Below, piece by piece: positions 35,801 to 43,708 of a stretch of DNA of 64,000 nucleotides (position 1 is the stretch's first letter; each line of letters opens with the position of its first letter). Below the pieces are notes generated by a model, which did no database searches, had not been told where the DNA came from, and was given only the letters and a program-made list of their open reading frames with translations. The DNA comes from Hymenobacter glacialis. GTDB taxonomy: Bacteria > Bacteroidota > Bacteroidia > Cytophagales > Hymenobacteraceae. The translations under genes were made by a program, and so were the position numbers. The stretch covers positions 124,001 to 188,000 of the forward strand of contig NZ_MDZC01000068.1 of NCBI RefSeq assembly GCF_001816165.1. The letters run 5' to 3'.

Positions 35801-36421
35801 TTAGCGCGTGAGACCCGGGAAGAGGGCCCCAATGGCCGAGGCCAGGAAATTGACCCCAATGGCCAGCGTGATAAAGCCGATGATGCGCGCCATGGCCGCC
35901 ATGCCCGGCTTGCCCAGCACTTTGGTTAGGCGCAGCGAAAACAGCAGAATGATGAACGCCGCCAGGGCCACCAGCGCAAAGGCGGCCACGGTCATGGCCT
36001 TGTCCACGTACGTCGGGCGGATGAGGCCGATGCAGATGGCCATGGAGCCCGGGCCCGACAGCATGGGCATGGCCAGCGGCGTAAAGCTGATGTCGTCCTT
36101 GTTCTTGCTTTCTTCGAGCGCGGCGGGTCCCACCCGGTCGCGGTTGGCGCCCGGCGTGAGCAGCTCAAATGCCGAGCGCATGAGCAGAATGCCGCCCGCT
36201 ATGCGCAGGTGCTGGATACTAATGCCAAAAAAGTTGAGAATGTACTGGCCGCCAAAAAAAGCCACGCTCAGAATGCACACCATGTAGATGCAGGCGCGCA
36301 GGGCCGTTTTGGCCCGGTCCGACGGCCTGTCATCGGCGGTGAGGGTGAGAAATACCGGCATCGCCCCAAACGGATTGACGATGGAAAAGAGCGTGGTGAA
36401 GGTGGCGAGCAGAATTTCCAT
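35801..36421 (-). CDS. MarC-family integral membrane protein
   Basis: 206 aa from the ATG at 36421; the frame is open for another 77 codons upstream but a promoter box (TACCTTTG) at 36435-36428 fixes this start. About six helices. The family opening EILLATFTTLFSIVNPFGAMPVFLTLT and the centre GGILLMRSAFELL, then LAMPMLSGPGSMAICIGL, are characteristic. Despite its name, MarC has no proven role in antibiotic resistance. Confidence 0.92.
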   Translation of the reverse strand: MEILLATFTTLFSIVNPFGAMPVFLTLTADDRPSDRAKTALRACIYMVCILSVAFFGGQYILNFFGISIQHLRIAGGILLMRSAFELLTPGANRDRVGPAALEESKNKDDISFTPLAMPMLSGPGSMAICIGLIRPTYVDKAMTVAAFALVALAAFIILLFSLRLTKVLGKPGMAAMARIIGFITLAIGVNFLASAIGALFPGLTR

Positions 36422-36427
36422 AGCCCG

Positions 36428-36435
36428 CAAAGGTA
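36428..36435 (-). promoter_or_regulatory. marC-family gene promoter box
   Basis: CAAAGGTA on the plus strand is TACCTTTG on the minus strand, six bases before the ATG at 36421. Confidence 0.65.
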
Positions 36436-36536
36436 GGAGAAGCGTCGGGCTGAGTGGAAAAGTCTTATTTTGCCGCTTCATCGGCGAAATTTCGTGCTCT
36501 GCCGTGTGAATCCTGTCTTCTTTACGCTTCCCCACC

Positions 36537-37109
36537 ATGTCTCCTGATTCCTCCGCTACCGGCCCTGCCCCCGGCTCCGACACCGACCGTCCCATCACCG
36601 AAACCCCCATTGTGGGCATCATCATGGGGTCGAAATCAGATTTGAAAACCATGTCCGGCGCGGCCGACGTGCTTCGTCAATTTGGTATTCCCTTCGAAAT
36701 TACCCTCGTTTCACCCCACCGCACGCCCCATCGGATGGTGGAATATGCCGAGTCGGCGCGCAAGCGTGGCCTGCGCGTGCTCATCGCCGGTGGGGGTGGG
36801 GCCGCGCATCTGCCCGGCATGGTGGCCGCCTTCACTACTATTCCCGTGATTGGGGTGCCCATCAACAACACCATCTCCATTCAGGGGCTCGACTCCATTC
36901 TGAGCATGATTCAGATGCCGGCGGGCGTGCCCGTGGCCACCGTGGGCATCGACAGCGCCGCCAATGCCGCCGTGCTGGCCACCCAAATGCTGGCCATTCA
37001 CAACGCCCGCCTGGCCGATGCCCTCGAAAAATACCGCACAACGCTAAAAGACCGGGTAATGCGCACCATTGAGGAGCTGCGCAAAGGCGGCTTTCAGGAC
37101 GATGTGTAA
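36537..37109 (+). CDS. purE: 5-(carboxyamino)imidazole ribonucleotide mutase PurE
   Basis: 190 aa class I PurE. It rearranges N5-CAIR to CAIR in purine synthesis. After a 25-residue Ser/Pro-rich extension of no obvious role, the core starts VGIIMGSKSDLKTMSGAADVLRQFGIPFEI, with the catalytic SPHRTPHRM and IAGGGGAAHLPGMVA. No purK is adjacent. The following gene starts 18 bp downstream, so the pair could share a message. Confidence 0.95.
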   Translation: MSPDSSATGPAPGSDTDRPITETPIVGIIMGSKSDLKTMSGAADVLRQFGIPFEITLVSPHRTPHRMVEYAESARKRGLRVLIAGGGGAAHLPGMVAAFTTIPVIGVPINNTISIQGLDSILSMIQMPAGVPVATVGIDSAANAAVLATQMLAIHNARLADALEKYRTTLKDRVMRTIEELRKGGFQDDV

Positions 37110-37126
37110 CTCCTTAGTACCCTTCA

Positions 37127-38248
37127 ATGTCTGATTTTTACGCTTTGTCACTCACCGTGGCCCACTGGGTGCTGTGGGGAGTGGGAGGAGTGGCTTTGCT
37201 GGCCACGCTGCTGCCCATTCTTCGCCAAACCGCCTGGTGGATTCGCGCCTGTGATTTTCCGCGCCTGCAAATTGTGGCCGGCTTGACCCTGAGCCTGCTG
37301 GTTGCGCTGGTACTGCCCACCGCATCCAGCCTGGGCCATACTATTTTCGTAGTGGCCTTGGCCGTGGCCATGGTGTACCAGGCCAGCCGCATCTGGCCCT
37401 ACACGCCCCTGCACAGCCGGCAGGTGGCCGACGCTTCCCGCTCGGCTGATGACAACGACAACCACCTGAGCATCATCGTGGCTAATGTGCTCATGTACAA
37501 CCGCGACGCGTCGCGCCTGCTGGGCCACATCAACAACCTGCAGCCCGATGTAGTGCTGGCCGTGGAAACCGACGACTGGTGGCTGAGCCAACTGGAGCGC
37601 ATCGAAGAGCAGTACCCGTACACCTGCCACGCTCCCCTGCCCAATACCTACGGCATGCTGGTTTTTTCGCGGTTGCCGCTGCAGGAACCGCAGATGCGGT
37701 ACATCCTCGATTCTGATATTCCTTCCTTTCACGGGTGCGTAGTGCTGCCCAACGGAGTGGCCGTCAACATGCACTTCCTGCACCCCAAGCCGCCGGCACC
37801 ACAAGAGTCCAAGACCAGCGCCAAGCGCGATGCCGAGCTGCTGGTGGTGGGCAAAGTCATTCGAGGACACGAAGGCCCCACCATTGTGGCCGGCGACCTC
37901 AATGACGTGGCGTGGTCGCACACGTCCGAACTGTTTCGGCGCATTTCGCGCCTGCTGGACCCCCGCATTGGCCGGGGCCTGCTGCCCACGTTCCACGCCG
38001 ACCACAAGCTGCTGCGCTGGCCCCTGGACCACGTGTTTCACTCCTCTCACTTCCGGTTGCAGCAGCTGGAGCGGCTGGCGCACATTGGCTCCGACCACTT
38101 CCCCATTTACATCCGCCTCAGCTACGAGCCGGGTGGCTGGCACGAACAGGAAAAAGAGCTGGAAGCCGCCGACCAAGGCGACCACGAGGAAGTGGCAGAA
38201 AAAATTGAGGAAGGCGTAGCCGAAGCTGCCCAGCCCGATGAGGACTAG
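37127..38248 (+). CDS. Membrane-anchored endonuclease/exonuclease/phosphatase-family protein
   Basis: 373 aa. Three N-terminal hydrophobic helices (VLWGVGGVALLATLLPIL, LQIVAGLTLSLLVALVLP and HTIFVVALAVAMVYQ) anchor an EEP domain: LSIIVANVLMYNRDASRLLGHINNLQPDVVLAVETDDWW (metal Glu), VVAGDLNDVAW (GDxN) and IGSDHFPIYI (SDHxP). The C-terminal tail is highly acidic. Phosphodiesterase activity of unknown substrate is expected. Confidence 0.87.
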   Translation: MSDFYALSLTVAHWVLWGVGGVALLATLLPILRQTAWWIRACDFPRLQIVAGLTLSLLVALVLPTASSLGHTIFVVALAVAMVYQASRIWPYTPLHSRQVADASRSADDNDNHLSIIVANVLMYNRDASRLLGHINNLQPDVVLAVETDDWWLSQLERIEEQYPYTCHAPLPNTYGMLVFSRLPLQEPQMRYILDSDIPSFHGCVVLPNGVAVNMHFLHPKPPAPQESKTSAKRDAELLVVGKVIRGHEGPTIVAGDLNDVAWSHTSELFRRISRLLDPRIGRGLLPTFHADHKLLRWPLDHVFHSSHFRLQQLERLAHIGSDHFPIYIRLSYEPGGWHEQEKELEAADQGDHEEVAEKIEEGVAEAAQPDED

Positions 38249-38272
38249 CCCCGGGCCGGGCAGTTCTGCGCG

Positions 38273-38926
38273 CTAGCGCTTTTTAGTTACCAGCTCAATG
38301 GGCTGGAAATCGGCCTGCGGAGCCACTCGGCCCGATATGCTCGCGTAAGTAGGCCGGATGCGCATGGTGAGGCGGCGGCCACTGCCCGTGAAATCGGCCA
38401 GGTTGGCGGCAAAAGCTGCGGGCGTGCTGCCGCTAAGCAGGGCCGTGGGTACGTTGAGGTCCACATTCACAGGCAGGGTGATGATGGCGCTGGGCTCCAA
38501 CTCCTCATTCGCTCCCGTAACGCCTTTGGTCAGCTCGCGGCCGTCCAGCATCACCTGGTATTCCAGCTGCTTGAGTTGCAAATTGACCGTGCTGGGGTTG
38601 CGGGCGTAAATGCGCATGCGCAGCTTAAGGGGCAGGTTGTTGGCCTGCAGCGCCGTTTGCAGCTTGGCTTGCTGGGCCGAAGTAAGGTCGGTGGCCTGGC
38701 GCACAAACAGGATGTCCTGCCCACCGAGGCGGGCTTCGTCCATAAAATTGAGGCGGAACTGCATCTGGTCAAAAGCCTGGTTTTCCAGGGCCTGAGCCGA
38801 AAGGTTGCTCTTCTTGGCGTTGGGCGACTCTTTTACCTTGTCGCTCACGCTGCATTGGGTGGTGGCTGCTAAAAGAATGCCCAAGGCTGCGGCACGAACT
38901 GGATATAAGTAGGCAGTTGATTTCAT
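38273..38926 (-). CDS. LEA type 2-like lipoprotein
   Basis: 217 aa. The signal ends at a lipobox-like Cys (LAATTQC). The body matches the WHy/LEA-14 fold used by Bacteroidota LEA type 2 proteins: LPLKLRMRIYARNPSTVNLQLKQLEYQVMLDGRELTKGVTG then PSAIITLPVNVDLNVPTALL. Desiccation or stress tolerance is the general family idea; the role here is not shown. Confidence 0.72.
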   Translation of the reverse strand: MKSTAYLYPVRAAALGILLAATTQCSVSDKVKESPNAKKSNLSAQALENQAFDQMQFRLNFMDEARLGGQDILFVRQATDLTSAQQAKLQTALQANNLPLKLRMRIYARNPSTVNLQLKQLEYQVMLDGRELTKGVTGANEELEPSAIITLPVNVDLNVPTALLSGSTPAAFAANLADFTGSGRRLTMRIRPTYASISGRVAPQADFQPIELVTKKR

Positions 38927-39226
38927 AAGGTAGGTAAATCGGTAACGGAATGCGGGGTTTCCAAAGCGCGGTGGGCACCAATAGGCCCCATACGAGAAAG
39001 AGTTGATGTTGGGCTAAAATTACGGCGTAGCGCGGGCATTGCCGGCATACACCTCGCAGCCGGGGAGCGGATGCCTACCCGGAATGAGTGCGCAGCCGGC
39101 CCACCAGCCAGGTAGTGGTTCTGCAGTAATGGGGCTGTCTGGTGCACTTTATGTCTTGTTAAACAATGAGTTAATAATACGTCATCAACTGCTTTCAACC
39201 AAACAACAATTTATAAAAGTCCCAAA
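38927..39226. other. Intergenic region without a gene
   Basis: About 300 bp between the LEA-like start and the dnaK terminator. A TAATTTTA on the minus strand near 39022-39015 is close to a -7 box for the LEA-like gene. The 39140-39230 part is AT-rich. No ORF or RNA gene is convincing. Confidence 0.5.
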
Positions 39227-39262
39227 CAAAAAAAGGCCGGAAGCTTGCGCCTCCGGCCTTTC
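39227..39262 (-). terminator. Intrinsic terminator of dnaK
   Basis: AAAGGCCGG and CCGGCCTTT form the stem; on the minus strand it is followed by a long T-run (TTTTTTTGTTTG), downstream of the DnaK end. Confidence 0.9.
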
Positions 39263-39278
39263 CATTGTGGCAAGTGCC

Positions 39279-41224
39279 TTACTTGGCGTCCTTGCCGTCT
39301 ACTTCTTCGTAGTCCACGTCGGTCACGTGTCGCCGGCCTCCTGGCCGTTGCCGTCCTGCGGCTGGCCGTCAGCGCCAGGGAAACCACCGGCTCCGGGCTG
39401 GCCGCCTTCGGCACCGCCCGCAGCGTACATCTCCTGCGAGGCCGCCTGCCAAGCCGTGTTGATGGCCTCCATGGCGGTATCAATACGGGCAATGTCCTTG
39501 CTCTCGTGCGCGGCTTTCAAGTCAGTCAGGGCACCTTCGATGGCGGTTTTGTTGCCATCGCTCAGCTTCTCGCCGTACTCTTTCAGCTGCTTCTCGGTCT
39601 GGAAAATCATCGAATCGGCGGCGTTTACCTTGCCGATGCGCTCGGTTTCAGCTTTGTCGGCATCGGCGTTGGCGGCGGCTTCGTCGCGCATGCGCTTGAT
39701 GTCGTCGTCGGTCAGGCCGCTGCTGGCTTCGATGCGGATTTTCTGCTCCTTGCCGGTGCCTTTGTCCTTGGCGGTCACGTTCAGGATGCCGTTGGCGTCG
39801 ATGTCGAACGTTACCTCAATCTGGGGCACGCCACGGGGAGCGGGCGGGATGCTGTCGAGGTCGAATCGACCGATTTGGCGGTTCTGACTGGCCAGCGGGC
39901 GCTCGCCCTGGAACACCACAATCTGCACCGACGGCTGGTTGTCGGAAGCCGTGGAGAAAGTCTCCGACTTCTTGGTAGGGATGGTCGTGTTCGACTCGAT
40001 GAGCTTGGTCATTACGCCGCCCATCGTCTCAATGCCCAGCGAAAGCGGGGTCACGTCGAGCAGGAGCACGTCCTTCACTTCACCGGTGAGCACACCGCCC
40101 TGGATGGCGGCGCCAATGGCCACCACTTCGTCAGGGTTCACGCCTTTTGAAGGCTTCTTGCCGAAGAACTTCTCCACTTCCTCCTGAATGCGGGGAATGC
40201 GGGTAGAACCGCCCACGAGGATAACCTCGTCGATGTCGGAAGTCGACAAGCCGGCGTCTTGCAGGGCCTTTTTCACGGGGTCCATCGAGCGGCGCACGAG
40301 GTTGTCGGCGAGTTGCTCAAACTTGGCGCGGCTCAGCTTCACCACCAGGTGCTTGGGCCCCGAGGCCGTGGCGGTGATGTAGGGCAGGTTTACTTCGGTT
40401 TCGGTCGAACTGGACAGCTCCACTTTGGCTTTCTCGGCAGCTTCCTTGAGGCGCTGCAGGGCCATGGGGTCGTTGCGCAGGTCGAGGCCTTCGTTGTCCG
40501 ACTTAAACTGGTCGGCCAGGAAGTCGATGATAACCTGGTCGAAGTCGTCGCCGCCCAGGTGGGTGTCGCCGTTGGTGCTCAGTACTTCAAACACGCCATC
40601 GCCCAACTCCAGAATGGAGATGTCGAACGTGCCGCCGCCGAGGTCGTACACGGCGATTTTCTGGTCCTTGTGCTTCTTATCCAAGCCATAGGCGAGGGCA
40701 GCCGCAGTAGGCTCGTTGATGATGCGCTTCACATCGAGGCCGGCAATGGCACCGGCTTCTTTGGTGGCCTGGCGCTGGGCGTCGTTGAAGTAAGCCGGCA
40801 CCGTGATAACGGCTTCGGTCACGGTGGTGCCGAGGTAATCTTCCGCCGTCTGCTTCATTTTCTGAAGCACCATGGCCGAAATTTCCTGCGGGGTGTAGTT
40901 GCGGTCACCGATTTTCACGGCCACCGTGTTGTTGGAGCCGGGCGTCAAATCATAGGCTACGTACTTGCTTTCGGCGGTTACTTCCGAAAACTGGCGGCCC
41001 ATGAAGCGCTTGATGCTGGCGATGGTATTCTTGGGGTTGGTCACGGCCTGGCGCTTGGCCGGGTCGCCCACTTTGCGCTCGCCCTTGCCCCCGTCGAGGA
41101 ACGCGACGATGCTGGGGGTGGTGCGGCGGCCTTCGCTGTTGGGGATTACAACGGGTTCGTTGCCTTCCATTACGGCCACGCACGAATTGGTGGTGCCGAG
41201 GTCAATGCCGATTATTTTGCCCAT
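39279..41224 (-). CDS. dnaK: Molecular chaperone DnaK (Hsp70), frameshifted at the extreme C-terminus
   Basis: The open frame is 633 aa (41224 down to a TGA at 39325-39323). Signatures are [34 protein letters not shown] and [14 protein letters not shown]; the substrate-binding domain and Gly-rich tail ([19 protein letters not shown]) follow. The reading ends GQEAGDT*, but one frame over the DNA continues [15 protein letters not shown] and stops at 39279. One missing base at about 39326 would account for this, so the intact protein would be about 648 aa. The EEVD-type end is where co-chaperones bind. The promoter region holds a 17-bp dyad. Confidence 0.93.
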
Positions 41225-41321
41225 GGTGGGTGTGTGTTGGTTATTGGAGTGGAATTGTCAGGTCGAAGCAGGCTTTGCAGCCGCTACCCGACGATTACAA
41301 GCAACGTACCAGCGTGCTTTT

Positions 41322-41338
41322 GGTGACAGATTGTCACC
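41322..41338. promoter_or_regulatory. 17-bp perfect dyad upstream of dnaK
   Basis: GGTGACA GAT TGTCACC, 98 bp upstream of the dnaK ATG. It is the only strong dyad in this 254-bp gap. It could bind a regulator; no CIRCE element (the HrcA site) is visible. Confidence 0.4.
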
Positions 41339-41478
41339 GATTCGGTCTCAAGCGGCACATTAGCCGACGAGGTGACCTGAATTGTTTCGGGCAAAACTGC
41401 TTTTCCTGACAAGCGTGCAGCAGAAGCAGCCCTCAAGATTCAAAATCAGCTTAAATATTGCCACAGGGCCCGCCGCTA

Positions 41479-42144
41479 CTACTCTGCCTTGCCGCGGCGG
41501 GGTGCAGCCGACACTGGCGGCGCTCCGGGCGCGCCTTTCACCGCCACCTTTCGGTTTGCCGGGTTCTTCGTGGCCGAGAACTTCGCTTTCAGCTTGCCCG
41601 ACTCGGCGGGCGTCAGCTCGCGCCACTGGCCGGGGGCTAGCTCGTCCAGCGTCAGCTCGTCGATGCTGGCGCGGATGAGGCGCAGGCAGGGCAGGCCCAC
41701 GGCGGCGCACATCTTGCGCACCTGCCGGTTCATGCCCTGCGAGATGGTGATGGCCAGCCAGCTGGTAGGAATGCTGGCGCGGAAGCGAATGGGCGTGCTG
41801 CGCTCCCACAGCTCGGCGGGCTCGGGCATGGCCACGGCCCGGGCGGGCGTAGTGCGGCCGTCTTTTATCTGCACGCCGCGGCGCAGTTTCTCCAGGGCTT
41901 CTTCCGTCACGGTGCCTTCTACCTGGGCCCAGTAGGTTTTCGGGACTTTGAATTTGGGGTCGCTCAGGCGGTGCTGCAGGGCTTTGTCGTCGGTGAGCAG
42001 GAGCAGGCCTTCGCTGTCGAAATCGAGGCGGCCTACCGGGTAGATGCCGGTCACGGGCACGAAGTCCTTGAGCGTGGCGCGGCCGTGCTCGTCCGTGAAC
42101 TGGGTGAGGACTTCGTAGGGCTTGTTGACGAGGATGTAACGCAT
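41479..42144 (-). CDS. rRNA pseudouridine synthase (RsuA/RluE family)
   Basis: 221 aa, lacking an S4 domain, as RluE does. Catalytic Asp41 lies in GRLDFDSEGLLLLT, with the partner motifs KTYWAQVEG and SQGMNRQVRKMCAAVGLPCLRLIR. The C-terminal tail is basic (KLKAKFSATKNPANRKVAVKGAPG) and likely binds RNA. It isomerises a uridine in 23S rRNA. Confidence 0.9.
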   Translation of the reverse strand: MRYILVNKPYEVLTQFTDEHGRATLKDFVPVTGIYPVGRLDFDSEGLLLLTDDKALQHRLSDPKFKVPKTYWAQVEGTVTEEALEKLRRGVQIKDGRTTPARAVAMPEPAELWERSTPIRFRASIPTSWLAITISQGMNRQVRKMCAAVGLPCLRLIRASIDELTLDELAPGQWRELTPAESGKLKAKFSATKNPANRKVAVKGAPGAPPVSAAPRRGKAE

Positions 42145-42165
42145 GATATTTTGTACAGTGTGACC

Positions 42166-42344
42166 GTCATGCTGAGCGCAGCCGAGGCAGCTCTACCGCG
42201 CCTGCTGTCATCCTGAGCTTGCAAAGTACCTTCTCACCCAGAAACGATTTGTTCTTTGGTAAAAGGATGCTTCCTGCAGCACGCCAGATTAAACATGACA
42301 GATGGCGCGGTAGAGATGCTTCGGCAAGCTCAGCATGACGTTCT
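42166..42344. repeat. Interspersed palindromic repeat, family A copy 5 (nested)
   Basis: Outer arms are GTCATGCTGAGCGCAGCCGA then CTCTACCGCGC and GCGCGGTAGAG then CTCAGCATGACGTTCT; the inner module is GTCATCCTGAGCTTGC, CAGAAACGATTTGTTC, AGGATGCTTCCTGC and ACATGACA. It lies between the pseudouridine synthase and MBL genes. Confidence 0.85.
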
Positions 42345-42375
42345 GTTTTGTATCCTGATGTAATGTTCAGGGCTG

Positions 42376-43497
42376 CTATTCCCACCAGCGGGCGGTGGGC
42401 AGCGGGGTGCCCAAAGTTACGGGTTCGCCCAGGCGCGGCGTGGTGAGGGGCTGGCCCAGCCGGGTGGCCTCGGCGGTGGCGCGCCTGATGGGGTCGTCCC
42501 AGGCGTGGTTGGCTTCGGTGAACGCGGCCCAATGCACGGGCAGCATCACGGCGGCGCGCACGTCGCGGGCGGCCTGCACGCTCTGCTCGGGCATCATGTG
42601 TATTTGGGCCCATTGCCGGTCGTACTGGCCGCATTCCATCAGGGCCAAATCGAAGGGGCCCTGGGCGGCGCCAATGGTGCGGAAGTGCGGCCCGTAGCCC
42701 CCATCGCCGCTGTAGAACACCCGCTTCGTGGCCGATTTCAGCACCCAGGAGCTCCACATGGTGGAATTGCGGTTGGTGAGGCCCCGGCCCGAAAAGTGGC
42801 GGCTGGGCGTGCAAACCACCGTCAGCCCGTCGACTTGCACCTCGTCGTTCCAGTTCATTTCGGTAATGCGCTCGGGGGCCACGCCCCAGGCCCGCAGGTG
42901 CGGGCCGATGCCCAGCGGCACGTAAAAACGCGCCACCTTGTGCTTGATGCGCCGGATGGTCTGGTAGTCGAGGTGGTCGTAGTGGTCGTGCGAAATCAAC
43001 ACCGCGTCAATGGCCGGCAGTTTTTCGGCGCTGATGGGCAGGCTGGGGTTGTAGCGGTTGGGCGTGAGCCAACTCACCGGCCCCATTTCCATGCCCAGCA
43101 TGGGGTCGAGCAGGATGTTTTTGCCGGCCAACTCCACCAGGCTGGCCGAGTGGCCAAACCACGTCACGCGCACCATGTCCGGCGTTTTGCGGGTGATGGC
43201 CACCGAGTCGAGGGACTGCATGGGCAATGGGCCAGCGGGAGTGGCATTCGGCGCTTTTTTGAACAGGAATTTCCACAGAAGGCCCATCGTGCTGCCTTCG
43301 GTCAGCTGCAGGGTAGGTATCAGGTTCATAAACTCACCGTCCTGGTAGTGGCCGGACTTGGCATAAGCCTGCTTGTCAGCCTCGGTGGGCTTGCCCCCAA
43401 ACTGCGGGCTCAGGCCAAGAAAGGCAGCGCCCGCCACCAGCAAAATGCCCACAACGCTGCTCGTTGCCATGAGAAATGATATTAAGAGTTTGCGCAT
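42376..43497 (-). CDS. MBL-fold metallohydrolase (UlaG/NAPE-PLD-like), membrane-anchored
   Basis: 373 aa. A hydrophobic N-terminal helix (MRKLLISFLMATSSVVGILLVAGAAFLGL) probably anchors it. The metal motif is SHDHYDHLD, followed by TPSRHFSGRG, VFYSGDGGYGPHF and LPVHWAAFTEANHAWDDP. It has the same order of blocks as the protein at 12832. The substrate is unknown; NAPE-type phospholipase activity is possible. Confidence 0.87.
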   Translation of the reverse strand: MRKLLISFLMATSSVVGILLVAGAAFLGLSPQFGGKPTEADKQAYAKSGHYQDGEFMNLIPTLQLTEGSTMGLLWKFLFKKAPNATPAGPLPMQSLDSVAITRKTPDMVRVTWFGHSASLVELAGKNILLDPMLGMEMGPVSWLTPNRYNPSLPISAEKLPAIDAVLISHDHYDHLDYQTIRRIKHKVARFYVPLGIGPHLRAWGVAPERITEMNWNDEVQVDGLTVVCTPSRHFSGRGLTNRNSTMWSSWVLKSATKRVFYSGDGGYGPHFRTIGAAQGPFDLALMECGQYDRQWAQIHMMPEQSVQAARDVRAAVMLPVHWAAFTEANHAWDDPIRRATAEATRLGQPLTTPRLGEPVTLGTPLPTARWWE

Positions 43498-43579
43498 TAC
43501 TTCATAACGGCTTTAGCATCAGAGTGCTTTCAGTGTCGGTTTAGAGGGGTCCTGCTGCGCCTCATTAAGAAAAGTACAA

Positions 43580-43672
43580 AACGTCATGCTGAGCGCAGTC
43601 AAGCTTCTCTACCGTAGTAGTAAATGAATTACTAGCACGGTAGAGAAGCTTCGACTGCGCTCAGCATGACGT
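43580..43672. repeat. Interspersed palindromic repeat, family A copy 6
   Basis: AACGTCATGCTGAGCGCAGT with CTTCTCTACCGT on the left and the inverse ACGGTAGAGAAG with ACTGCGCTCAGCATGACGT on the right, around a 25-bp loop. Confidence 0.88.
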
Positions 43673-43708
43673 GCTTTTATCGCAATAAAACCCACTTTCC
43701 CCGCAGCT

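Noticed and set aside
35801-36652. 283-residue version of the MarC protein
   Set aside because: The first 77 residues overlap the purE start and lack similarity; the promoter box fixes the shorter start.
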